Assembly (NCBI GenBank): GCA_963783835.1
Contig: CAWAOX010000012.1
Span: 1-44,435, forward strand
Source of the DNA: CAIQPS01 sp963783835
GTDB taxonomy: Bacteria; Actinomycetota; Thermoleophilia; RBG-16-64-13
Reading direction: 5' to 3'
Length of the DNA: 44,435 bases
This document shows, in pieces, positions 17,158 to 26,523 of the stretch (positions are counted from its first letter, which is position 1; every line of letters starts with the position of its first letter). The position numbers and the translations under genes are program-made. Below the pieces are notes generated by a model that saw only the letters and a list, made by a program, of their open reading frames with translations, made no database searches and had not been told where the DNA came from.

Positions 17158-19144
17158 CTAACCCTGCGGCGCCTCGCCGGCCGACGGAGCCGGACGAGAC
17201 GGGCGGAGGCGCTCGGAGCTGGCGATCCAGGACAGAGCGGCTCCGGCCAGCGCCAAGGCGGCGCCGACCAGCATGGCCGTCTGGTAGCCGTCGGCAAAGG
17301 CGGACACACTGGAGGCCCCCGCCGACTCGCCGAGCAAGATCACCCGACCCCCTTCGGACCCCAACTTCCAGGCGGCTATCGCCCCGAGTACCGCTACTGA
17401 GAGCCCCTGACCGGTGAACCTCATCGTCGCCAGGAACCCGGAGGCGAGGCTCAGTTGCGAGCGATCGACCGAACCCATGACGGCGGAGATGTTTGGCGCA
17501 CTGAACACCGCCATACCCACGCCGATCGTGGCCAGGGCGACAAGGACCCGCCCCACGGAATTCGACACGTAGGCGAGTTGCACCATGCCGGCGGCCACGA
17601 GGACCATACCGACGGTCGCGAGGACGCGAGAACCGACCTTGTCCGAGAGGCGGCCGGTGAAGGGCGAGAGGACCGCCATCAGTACCGGCTGCATGAGCAA
17701 CAACAGACCGGTCTGCTGAGGAGAGAGGCCCTGAACGATCTCGAGGTAGACCGCGGTGAGGGTGGTCACCGCGAACACGGCCATGTAGTTGAGGAGCGCG
17801 GCGGAGTTGCCGGCCGCAAACACCCGGTTCTTCCTCAGCAGGTCGAGATCGAGCATGGGCTCCCTCACCCTATCCTCCACGAGGACGAAGGCGACCAGAA
17901 ACACGACCGCGAGAACGAGCGGGACGATGGTCACGGCGCTGCCCCAACCCCAAAGTGGTGAGAAGGTCAGGGGGATGAACAGAGCGGCCAGACCTGCTCC
18001 CAGTAACCCCGCGCCCGCCCAGTCGATCGGGGTCCGCGGAGGTTGGTACACCCGGCGATCGCGCCGCTCGGCCCGCAGCAGCGACCAGCCGGCCAGGATC
18101 GTGGCCGCGGCGATGGGGACGTTGATGAAGAAGATCCACCGCCAACTCGCATGGCTGACGATGAGACCTCCCACGACGGGACCCAGGGTGAGACCCACGT
18201 AGACCGCGGTGACGTTGAGCCCCAGAGCGCGGCCCCGGTCCGAAGGCGGGAAGGCCGCGGCGATGATGCCGGACGGCGGTCGAGAACATGAACGCTCCCC
18301 CCGCGCCCTGGATGCAGCGCCCGAGGATCATCAGCGCTCCGCCGGGCGCAAGTCCGGCCACTATCGAACCGACGGCGAAGATCGCCGTCCCGAGCAGGTA
18401 GTAGCGCACCGGCCCCCGCGAGTCGGCGAGCCTCCCGATGGGGATAAGGAGCATGCTCGCCACCAGCAGGTAGGCCGCCTGGGCCCACAGACCCTGCGAG
18501 TAGCTCAGATGCAGGTCGGCGCCCATGGCCGGCAGGGCCACGGCGACGATGCTGGCGTCGAAGGGGGTCATGAACGACCCGATGGACATGATCGCCAGCG
18601 CGTACCACCGGCGGCGCTGGAGCTCGGTCTCGTAGCCGGGCGTCATTCCGGGTCGGCTCCGCCATTCCGCGGATTGCTCGGCGTTCAGCTCATCGATGAG
18701 CCCCAGGAGCTCCTCGTTGCTGGGGATGTCGCTCATGTCGTGGCCGTAGTGCACGAAGCGCGCCACCCCGGATTTGTCGACGAGCACCTGGGCCGGCATG
18801 CGGCCGAACTTGAACAGCTTGATCTCCTGCCCATACTGCTTGAGGACCTGGTGCTCGGGATCCGGCAGCCCAACGAAAGGCAGGTCGTTCTCAGTCCAGT
18901 ATCGCGCGAACGCCTGGGCGTCCTCGGGGCCCACGACCACTACCGCCGTCTGCCGCTGCTCGAACTGCTCATAGTCCTGGCGCAACTGCGCCATGTGCCG
19001 ACGGCAGAACGGTCAGGTGAAACCCCGATTGAACACGAGGAGCACGTTACTCTGGCCCCGCAGGTCGGCAAGGTGGAAGGTCCCGCCGCGGTGGTCCGCA
19101 AGTTCGAAGTCGGGTGCTGGTACATCGAGCGGGACGCGCGGCAT
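17158..19144 (-). CDS. Selenocysteine-type redoxin (peroxiredoxin-like) fused in frame to an MFS transporter
   Basis: The ATG at 19144 follows GGAGGAG and gives MPRVPLDVPAPDFELADHRG, then VLLVFNRGFT, an in-frame UGA (19013-19015, codon 44), then PFCRRHMAQLRQDYEQF. Redoxins of this type have Cys at the UGA position (RGF-x-C-PFC), so the UGA falls exactly on the peroxidatic residue of a UxxC motif. A hairpin suited to be a bacterial SECIS follows. The redoxin continues (AVVVVGPEDAQAFARYW, PAQVLVDKSGVARFVHYGHD) to about residue 160. It then runs without a stop into a 14-helix-type MFS exporter starting near Met167 (WYALAIMSIGSFMTPFDASI). One indel near 18275 breaks the MFS part after AGGAFMFSTAV; it resumes at TLGPVVGGLIVSHASWRWIF. 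The gene leads an operon with the M24 and EamA genes. If a hidden indel lies near 18650, the two parts would be separate overlapping genes. Confidence 0.72.
18978..18993 (-). other. Putative bacterial SECIS hairpin
   Basis: On the minus strand TGGCGC-AGTT-GCGCCA forms a perfect 6-bp stem (7 if the A-T closes). The 4-base apical loop has G as its second base. Exactly 25 bases separate the UGA from the loop. Known bacterial SECIS elements sit within the coding sequence right after the UGA, with a short stem, a G among the first two loop bases and a similar distance. Confidence 0.6.
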
Positions 19145-19202
19145 CTCTTCTCCTCCTTTTCGCCATTATGACGGTTCGGCGCCGGATATCGCCAGCAAGA
19201 AA

Positions 19203-19275
19203 GCTCCGCCCTGCACAGGAGAGGCGGAGCGGGAGGGGTCAGAAGGGCTCCGCCCTCCACGGGGGGAGGGCGGAG
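19203..19275. other. Two adjacent GC-rich hairpins in a divergent gap
   Basis: Hairpin 1 pairs GCTCCGCC (19203-19210) with GGCGGAGC (19223-19230). Hairpin 2 pairs CTCCGCCCTCC (19248-19258) perfectly with GGAGGGCGGAG (19265-19275). The left arms repeat the same CTCCGCCCT sequence. They lie between the redoxin-MFS start (19144) and the ModC-like start (19398). Neither is followed directly by a T run. A -10-like TATACT at 19354-19359 would place them upstream of the plus-strand leader. Confidence 0.4.
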
Positions 19276-19397
19276 AACGTGTAGGTAGTTTTCCGGTCGC
19301 GCACCTTTTCTTCGCAGGGCAAGCGAATCCTGCACGTCTGCACCGCTTGGCGTTATACTTTCTGACGGATAACCGAGCCGCGCTGAAGGAGAGCCGC

Positions 19398-20582
19398 ATG
19401 ACCGGAGCGAAGGAGCCGACGAATGGGCGCCATCTCTCGCTCGACATCCACCGCGAGCTCCCCTCGTTCACCCTCGACCTCCGCTTGAGAGTAGAGGAAG
19501 AGGTGCTCGTACTGTACGGGCCGTCGGGCGCCGGCAAATCGATGACCCTCGAGTCGATCGCCGGTCTCGTCACCCCGACCGGGGCGAGATCGTCCTCGGC
19601 GACCAGGTGCTCTTCCGGAAGAGCCCTTCGGAGTCCCACGTCAATGTGCCGGCCCGCAAGCGGGGGATCGGGTACGTGTTCCAGGACTACGCCCTCTTCC
19701 CCCACCTGACAGTTCTCGGCAACGTCCGCTACGCGCTCGGGCGGGACGGCAAGGGACTGGAGCGGGCCCTGTCGCTCGTTTCCAGCATGGGGCTGGCCGA
19801 CATGGCCGACCGCTACCCCGATCAGCTCTCCGGGGGGCAGCGTCAGCGAGTAGCGGTGGCTCGTGCCCTGGCCCGCGACCCGGAGGTCCTTCTGCTCGAC
19901 GAGCCGTTCTCCGCGCTCGACCCGGGCCTTCGCGAACGGCTGAGAGCCGACCTTCGCGCTCTCCAGATCGAGAGGCGGCTCATTGTCATCTGCGTCACCC
20001 ACAACATAGAGGACGCCTTCGCGCTCGGAGATCGCCTCGCGGTCCTCCAGGACGGACAGTTGCAGCAGGTGGGCGCGGTCGAAGAGGTGTTCCACCGGCC
20101 CGCCACCATGAACGCCGCCAAGGCGCTGGGCATCCGCAACATCTTCCACGCCCGCGTCACGAGCGCCAGCGCCGACGGGATCGGCCTGGATTGGGACGGA
20201 GTCCGCTTGTACGCCCCACCGCAGCCCTGCTCGGTGGGCGATATCGTACCGGTCTATATCGCACCCGAGGACGTCAAGCTGCTCTACAGCGACCGTGCCG
20301 TCCTCGGCGGGCTGGCCATCAACCAGCTCCCCGCCCGCATCACCAACATCGAGGACCGGCCGCGGATGCAGGTGATCCGGCTCCTGCTCGACAACGGGCA
20401 CGAGCTCGAAGCGAGGGGCGCCACGTACTTCTACAAGTCGCTCAACGTCCTGGAAGGCTCGCCCGTCCGCATCACCCTCCGCTTCGAAGGGTCTGCGCGT
20501 GCTGCACGAGGAGCGGCCTCCGGTGAAGGCGGCGGTACCGGAAGAAGCGGGCGCCCCCCGAAGAAGGAGAAGGGCTTCCTAG
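19398..20582 (+). CDS. ModC-like ABC transporter ATP-binding protein (frameshifts near 19577 and 20492)
   Basis: About 395 residues; the ATG at 19398 follows AAGGAGAG. Walker A is LYGPSGAGKSMTLESIAGL, the signature is QLSGGQRQRVAVARALARDP, Walker B is LLLDEPFSALD, and the H-loop is VTHNIEDAF. The Q-loop is GYVFQDYALFPHLTV. After the ATPase comes a TOBE-type domain (YIAPEDVKLLYSD, INQLPARITNIEDR), as in ModC/CysA importers. Correcting one base near 20492 gives a C-terminus LRVLHEERPPVK ending at 20582. A molybdate role would fit the two molybdenum enzymes here. No modA or modB is present, so the assignment to molybdate is tentative. Confidence 0.75.
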
Positions 20583-20642
20583 CCCGCACAGAAAGAAGGG
20601 CGACACCCGCCGGATGAAGGCGCACATAGAGGAGAGACCGAC

Positions 20643-21227
20643 ATGAAGATCACCGTTTATGGCCGAGGGAACGTCGGAGGGGGGCTGGCCGACCTGTGGG
20701 AGCTGGCCGGCCATCACGTGACCAGGTTGGGGCGCGAGGGCGGCGACGTCTCGCAGGCCGAGGTCGTATTGCTCGCCATCCCCGGAGGGGCGGTCGGCGA
20801 GGGGCTGGGCAAGTTGCGAGGCCTGGAAGGCAAGACGGTCGTCGACGCCACCAACCGTTTCGGCGTGGAGCCTCCGGCCGGATTCGCCTCCAATGCCGAG
20901 TTCGTGAAGGCCCGGACCAACGGCCCCACGGCAAAGTCGTTCAGCCTCAATTTCGCGCGGCTCTACGGAGAGCTGGGACAGACCCGCGCGCGCCCCGGCA
21001 ACCTATGGTGCGGCGACGACGAGGCGGCCGAGGCCGTCGAACGACTCGCCCACGATGCCGGATACGACCCGATCCGGATCGGCACGCTCGAAATGGCCGG
21101 TCTGCAGGAGGCGATGATGCGGGTGATGTCGACGGTCAAAGAGGAACTGGGGCTCTTCTTCTACAGAGCCGCACCACCCGATCAGCTTAGAGCACGCTAC
21201 CCGGCGATCCCGTTGATGCAGAAGTAG
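20643..21227 (+). CDS. NADPH-dependent F420 reductase-like Rossmann protein
   Basis: 194 residues. The N-terminal dinucleotide site is MKITVYGRGNVGGGLADLWE, followed by AEVVLLAIPGGAVGEGL, KTVVDATNRF and KSFSLNF. This is the layout of the Fno/YrhJ-like oxidoreductase family, which reduces or oxidises cofactor F420 or related electron carriers with NADP. It may instead be a general NADP oxidoreductase. Its ATG at 20643 has GGAGAG upstream. Its stop overlaps the convergent DUF2769 gene by about 30 bases. Confidence 0.75.
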   Translation: MKITVYGRGNVGGGLADLWELAGHHVTRLGREGGDVSQAEVVLLAIPGGAVGEGLGKLRGLEGKTVVDATNRFGVEPPAGFASNAEFVKARTNGPTAKSFSLNFARLYGELGQTRARPGNLWCGDDEAAEAVERLAHDAGYDPIRIGTLEMAGLQEAMMRVMSTVKEELGLFFYRAAPPDQLRARYPAIPLMQK

Positions 21228-21408
21228 CCGTCTTGCAGACCGAATTCCTTGAAGTTGGCGCAGTCTCCGCAGAGACAGCCGCGCTGTTTCACGGGGTAGA
21301 TCGCTCTTGCCCTTCGCGCAGAAGAAGCCGCCCTCGCCGCGGATAGGAGGGGCAACCGCCGCAGATGCAACGCGACATGTTCTCGGGAGTGTCTGGTACC
21401 TTTTGCAC
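21197..21408 (-). CDS. DUF2769 Cys-rich small protein (two frameshifts)
   Basis: About 70 residues. A GTG at 21408 with AGGAGG six bases upstream gives VQKVPDTPENMSRCICGGCP. After an indel near 21345 the frame gives GGFFCAKGKS, and after another near 21295 KQRGCLCGDCANFKEFGLQD, then GYFCINGIAG and TAG. The set VPxTxEN, CxCxxCP, FCxxGKS, GCxCxxC and YxC is the DUF2769 pattern found in methanogens and anaerobic bacteria. The Cys pairs probably bind zinc or an Fe-S cluster. No function is established. Confidence 0.6.
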
Positions 21409-21584
21409 GGAAGCCTCCTAGCGGTATCTGGTGAACGGTTCGGTAACTCACATTCCCGGGTATGAAGGCTGCAAAACCAGCGTGGGCGACCGTGTTCCCG
21501 GCGCGGCAGAGGCGGCGACCGACGACTATGGCGCGAACAAACTGGGCATGTGACCCGGAGAGGGCCGGAAAAAAGGCAGGCGAC

Positions 21585-23661
21585 GTGGCCGCTGAAGACA
21601 AAAAACCCGCCCAGAGCGCGGCGAAGCCCTCATCGGAGGGCGGGGCGCAGGGCCCGAAGACAGGCGGATCGAAGCCGGCCGGGTCCAAGCCAGGAGGCGC
21701 TACCCAGGGCCGGTCGGGCCAGCGGGGCCCCAACCAACCTCCTCAGAACCAGCCGCCACAGGGAGGAAGTCCGGTCCAGGGGCGGCACTTGTGGCACGGT
21801 ATCGCGTACATCATCGTGGGCCTGGTCGCCCTGTACCTGTTCCAACACTTCCTGCTCGGACCGCTGGCCGGTCCCTCCACCCAGCTCGAATACAGCGAGT
21901 TCAAGGCGAAAGTCGAGAGCCAGGAGATACTGACCGCGGTCATCGGCGCAAGCCGCATCACCGGCACGATGAAGAGCCCGGATACCAAGAAGCCGGAGCC
22001 AGTCGACTACTCCACCCTGGTACCAGGCTCAGGCCGACCCTGACCTGGTAGCCAACCTCCAGGCCGCGAAGGTCCAGTTCTCCTTCACGGGAGCCTCCAG
22101 CCCGGTCGGGAGGCATACTGATCAGCCTTCTCCCCTTCATTCTGATCGGCGCTATCTGGTACCTCGTGATGCGGCGCATGCGCGGCGCGGGCGGAGGCGG
22201 CGGCGGCGGCATATTCGGCGTCGGCAAGAGCAAGGCCAAGGAGGTCCAGCCGCGAGCAGGTGGGCGTGACCTTCAAGGACGTCGGCGGCGCCGATGAGGC
22301 CATCGCCGAACTGCAGGAAATCATCCAGTTCCTGAAGACGCCCGAACAGTTCGCCCGCTGGGCGGCCGCATCCCCAAGGGCGTGCTGCTGGTCGGCCCGC
22401 CCGGCACCGGCAAGACCCTGCTGGCCAAGGCCACCGCGGGCGAGGCGGGCGTGGCCTTCTTCGAGACCAGCGGCTCCGAATTCATCGAGATGTTCGTGGG
22501 CGTGGGCGCCGCCCGCGTGCGGACCTGTTCGAGCAGGCGCGGAAGGCGGCGCCGGCTATCGTCTTCATCGACGAGATCGACGCCATTGGCCAGAGCCGGG
22601 GCAGCGGCAGCAGCGCTGGGGCGGCAACGACGAGCGGGAGCAGACCCTGAACCAGCTCCTGGCCGAGATCGACGGCTTCGACAGCGACCCGACCTCCCGG
22701 TGATCATCATGGCCGCCACCAACCGGCCGGAAGTGCTGGACCAGGCGCTCCTGCGCGCCGGCCGCTTCGACCGCCAGGTGGCGGTCGGCAATCCGGACCT
22801 GATCGGCCGGCTGCAGATCCTCAAGATCCACAGCAAGGGCATCACACTGCCCGGACGATTTCGACCTCGAGCGCGCGGCCCGGATCACTCCGGGCTTCAG
22901 CGGCGCCGACCTGGCCAACGTCATGAACGAGGCCGCATTGCTCGCCGCCCGCCGCAAGGCCCGAGCGGTCGAGCATCACCGACTTCGAAGCGGCCATCGA
23001 ACGGGTGGTGGCCGGACTGGAGCAGCAAGACCCGGGTGATGAATGAGCAGGGAACGCAAGACGGTCGCCTATCACGAGTCCGGCCACGCCCTGGTCGCCG
23101 CCCTGTTGCCCACGCCGACCCGGTGGCCAAGATCAGCATCATCCCCCGGGGCCGGGGCGCGCTCGGGCTACACCCTGCAAATGCCGACCGAGGACCGCTA
23201 CCTGCTCACCGAGGACGGAACTGACGGACCGCATCGCCGTCATGCTGGGCGGACGGGCTGCCGAGGTCGATCGTGTTCGGCACGCATGAGCACGGGCGCC
23301 AGCGACGACATCCTGAAGGCGACCGAACTGGCGCGGCGCATGGTGACCGAGTTCGGCATGAGCGAGAAGCTGGGATCGGTCCGCTACGCCGGCCAGCAGC
23401 TGCAATACCTCGGCGGGGTCGGTCCAGGATGACAGTCAACTGAGCCCGCAGACCGAAGAGGTGATCGACGCCGAGGTGCAGCCGCAGTCGTGACTGAGCA
23501 ATATGGAGCATGCCCAAGCGCTGCTTGGCCAGCACCGCCTCGCGCTCGACACCCTGGCCAATCGGCTGCTGGATCAAGAGACCGTAGACGGCACGGCCGC
23601 CGAAGAGGCGCTCAAGACGGAAGCGGCGGCTGCCGGGACGGCCCCGCCGCAGGAGGTTTGA
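21585..23661 (+). CDS. ftsH: FtsH-type ATP-dependent zinc metalloprotease, many single-base indels
   Basis: All parts of FtsH appear in order but in different frames. A Pro/Gly/Lys-rich cytoplasmic start precedes the membrane segment WHGIAYIIVGLVALYLFQHF. The second membrane segment is LLPFILIGAIWYLVM. The AAA domain has FKDVGGADEAIAELQEII, Walker A VGPPGTGKTLLAKA, FETSGSEFIEMFVGVGAARV, Walker B IVFIDEID and the SRH (AATNRPEVLDQALLRAGRFD). The zinc site is HESGHALVAALLP, then GGRAAE and the C-terminal ASDDILKATELARRMVTEFG. At least eight indels are needed to join it. Several are lost G or C in a run (near 22365, 22520, 22620, 22697), pointing to consensus error. The start is uncertain (GTG 21585 chosen). 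The last codons carry the ribosome site of the next gene. Confidence 0.78.
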
Positions 23662-23662
23662 C

Positions 23663-25374
23663 ATGACGCGCACGACGGCGAAGCGAGCCTTGATGGAGAT
23701 TATTCGGGCGGAAGGCGTTAAATACGTCTTCGGCATTCCGGGAGCGACGGAGATCCACTTCATGGATGCTCTCGAAGGGGCCGGCGATATCCGGTACGTC
23801 CTCGGCCTGCAGGAAGTGGTCTGCGCGGGGATGGCTGAAGGCTATGCCAGGGCGACGGGCAGGCCCGGCTTTCTCAACCTTCACACCGCCCCCGGCCTGG
23901 CGGCCGCCACGCCCCTCCTGTACAACGCGCAACTCGGGCGGGTGCCTCTCGTCGTCACGGTTGGGCAGAACGACAGCCGGCTGCTGCAACGAGACCCCCA
24001 CCTTTCGGGCGACATCGTCGGCATCGGAAAGACCTTTGCCAAGTGGAGCACCGAGGTGGCGCACGCAGAGGACGTGCCGATAGCCATCCGCCGCGCCTTC
24101 AAGATGGCCATGCAGCCGCCCACCGGGCCCGTGGTCGTTTCTCTGCCCCAGGATGTGCTCCAGCAAGAATTCGACTTCATCGAAGCGCCCAGCACCCCCG
24201 TCTACTCCCGGCTTCGTCCCGACCCGGCAGCCGTGCGCTGCGCCGTGGATATCCTGGCTGAGGCGCAGAACCCTCTCCTTCTGGTCGAGAGTGGAGTGGC
24301 GCGAAGCGAGGCGCTGGCGGAAGTAGTCGAGTTCGCGGAACTGGCCGGCGCCCGCGTCTACCAGAACTGGATGGCCGACGTCAACTTCCCCGTAGGCCAT
24401 CCGCAGTACCTGGGCGATCTCGATCTGCTCACTCCTCAGGCCCATAGCGGCCCTCGAAGGAGCAGACGTCCTCGTCGGCGTCGGCTGCTCGCTGTTCGCC
24501 GAAGGCTTCTTCGATCCGGACGCCCCCTCCCTCTCGCATCTGAAAGTCATCCATATCGATGACGACCCCTGGGAGTTGGGCAAGAACCTCCCCACGCGCT
24601 GCGCTATCGAGGGCGATATCAAGAGCGTCCTTGCGGAGCTGAATGCGGGGTTACGGGAGGTTGATCGGCGCGGGCGAAGCTCAGGAGAGCGGCATCGCTC
24701 TTACTTGGGCCGCGGGCTTGGGTCGCGCCCGAGAGCGGAGGATCGCTATCGCCGGAGAGAAGGCGGCACTCGACGAGGCCCTCGAGACCCGGAAGGCGAG
24801 CGGAGAAGGACCTCGCGCCGATCTCGATCTCGCGGCTGATGACCGAGATCGAAGCGGTCTACGACTATGGATACCGTCATCGTGGACGAGTGCTGGTCGT
24901 CGTCCGGGACTCTTCAGGCAGATCCTGCAACCGTCGCTGCCCGGCAGCTACTTCCGCTCCCGCAAGGGAGGAAGCATCGGCTGGGGTATCCCGGGTGCCC
25001 TGGGGGTGCAACTGGGGGCGCCGAACAAGCAGGTGCTGGCGGTGGTCGGCGACGGCGGCGCCGCCTGGTCCATGCAGGGCCTCTGGACCGCCGCCCGCTA
25101 TCGGATACCAGTGACGTTCGTGATCACCAACAACGCCACGTACGGGCAGGTCAAGCTGGTGCGAAGGGTCGTGCTGGGGAGCTACCCGCTAGACGAGAAG
25201 CACGAAGGCATGGAACTTGACGCCCCGGTCATAGATTTCAGCCTATTGGCCCGGTCTCTGGGAGTCCAGAGCGAACGGGTCTCCGACCCCGGGCGGCTGG
25301 GCGCCGCGCTCCGAGACGCACTCGGTTCGGGCGAGCCCCGCCTGATCGAGGCGCTGGTCCGGCCGCCGGCCTGA
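23663..25374 (+). CDS. Thiamine-diphosphate enzyme, benzoylformate-decarboxylase-like (several frameshifts)
   Basis: About 570 residues. The ATG at 23663 follows AGGAGG, two bases after the ftsH stop. The PYR domain has YVFGIPGATEIHFMDALEG, the catalytic Glu in LQEVVCAGMAEGYARATGRP and FLNLHTAPGLAAATPLLYN. The FLNLH...GL segment resembles benzoylformate decarboxylase more than acetolactate synthase. The central domain continues in another frame after about 24440 (VLVGVGCSLFAEGFFDPDAP). The PP domain shows DTVIVDECWSSSGTL, GSIGWGIPGALGVQLGAPNK and the GDG...N diphosphate site VVGDGGAAWSMQG...NNATYGQ. Indels lie near 24440, 24660 and between about 24780 and 24930. A 2-oxo-acid decarboxylase for aromatic substrates is likely, not proven. 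Confidence 0.75.
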
Positions 25375-25404
25375 CTCCCCCGGCACGCGGGCCCGGTCGG
25401 TCCA

Positions 25405-25431
25405 GGCGCCGGCCCGGGGCCGGCCCCGGCC
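25405..25431. terminator. GC-rich inverted repeat between convergent genes
   Basis: Repeated CCGG/GGCC arms (CCGGCC...GGCCGG, then CCCCGGCC) lie between the stops of the TPP enzyme (25374) and the transaldolase (25439). A bidirectional hairpin is plausible; there is no T run. Confidence 0.3.
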
Positions 25432-25438
25432 TCCTCGG

Positions 25439-26512
25439 TTAAGCGGATCCCTTCTTGGCCGCGACGGCGTCGCTCAGATGCTGCCACGAATCGACGAAGG
25501 CCTGTCCGCCATCCGCCTGCAGGTCTTCGGCCAACTTCACAGCGTCGACCCCGGCCCGCGAGAACGCCTCCACGACTTCTCGGGCGTCGCCACCGTCGCG
25601 AGGCAGGACTGGCGGTACCTTGCCGTGATCGTAGAACGCGAGCAGCGTCTCTTCGGGCATGGTGTTGATGGTGTTGGGCGCGGCCAACCCCTCGATGTAG
25701 AGAACGTCCGAGGCATTTGGATCCTTGGTGCCGGTGCTCGCGAAAAGCAGGCGCTGCGGACGAGCCCCCAGGTTCTCCAGCCGTTGCCAACGGTCGGTCT
25801 CTTTGAGCTCTCGGTACGCTGTGTAGGCTAGCGTCCCCACGGCGATTCCCAGGCGGTTCCGCAGGTCGTCGGGGACCTTGCCCGCCGTCGCCTTGTCCCA
25901 GCGGCTGACGAACAGCGACGCGACCGACCGCACGTCGGGATCGAGCCCCGCGGCCACGCGGCGCTCGATCCCCCGCATGTAGGCCTCGGCGGACGCCAGA
26001 TACTGAGTCTCGGAGAAAAGAAGCGTCACGTTCACCGGGATCCCCCGGAATGTGGCCTCCTCGATGGCCGTCGCGCCTTCTTTCGTACCCGGGATCTTCA
26101 CGAACACGTTCGGCCTGGGGGCCTTCTCGAACAGCCACTCGGCCTGGGCCACCGTGCCCTGGGTGTCGTGCGCCAGTCCGGGCGCCACTTCGACCGACAC
26201 CCAGCCGTCCACGCCCAGAGTGCGCCGGTGAACGGGGGCCAGGATGTCGGCGGCGGCGGTGAGGTCGTGGATGATGAGCTCGAACAGCAACTCGTCGCCC
26301 TCTTTGCCCTCCGCGGCCAGGGAGCGGATCTCGGCGTCGTATGCGTCACCCCGGGTGATCGCCCTTTCGAAGATGGTCGGGTTGGAGGTGATCCCGGTGA
26401 CCGAGAGCTCGTCGACATACCGGACAAGCGTCCCCGTGGTGATGAGGTCCCGGGTGATGTTGTCGAGCCAGATGCTCTGGCCGGCCTCGGTGAGTCCCCT
26501 CGTCGCGCTCAT
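25439..26512 (-). CDS. tal: Transaldolase (Tal, long subfamily)
   Basis: 357 residues. It starts at ATG 26512 (MSATRGLTEAGQSIWLDNIT). Landmarks are VTGITSNPTIFERAI, VSVEVAPGLAHDTQGTVAQA, the Schiff-base Lys in NVFVKIPGTKEG, INVTLLFSETQY-like (PVNVTLLFSETQYLAS), and RLLFASTGTKDPNASDVLYI. The enzyme normally moves a dihydroxyacetone unit between sugar phosphates. Here it is last in an operon with a CocE-type hydrolase and an SDR (gaps 6 and 11 bases), so a role in a local degradation pathway, such as aldol cleavage, is possible. Frame intact. Confidence 0.9.
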   Translation of the reverse strand: MSATRGLTEAGQSIWLDNITRDLITTGTLVRYVDELSVTGITSNPTIFERAITRGDAYDAEIRSLAAEGKEGDELLFELIIHDLTAAADILAPVHRRTLGVDGWVSVEVAPGLAHDTQGTVAQAEWLFEKAPRPNVFVKIPGTKEGATAIEEATFRGIPVNVTLLFSETQYLASAEAYMRGIERRVAAGLDPDVRSVASLFVSRWDKATAGKVPDDLRNRLGIAVGTLAYTAYRELKETDRWQRLENLGARPQRLLFASTGTKDPNASDVLYIEGLAAPNTINTMPEETLLAFYDHGKVPPVLPRDGGDAREVVEAFSRAGVDAVKLAEDLQADGGQAFVDSWQHLSDAVAAKKGSA

Positions 26513-26523
26513 GGTGATCGCCG

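Noticed and set aside
19013..19015. Reading the UGA as a true stop, with a gene starting at MAQLRQDYEQF (18994)
   Set aside because: That start lacks a ribosome site and would delete the redoxin's first strand and catalytic residue, while the upstream ATG with GGAGGAG encodes exactly those missing parts in frame.
19145..19397. Molybdenum-cofactor riboswitch ahead of the ModC-like gene
   Set aside because: Only two simple hairpins are visible; I could not find the conserved sequence blocks of that RNA, so no call was made.
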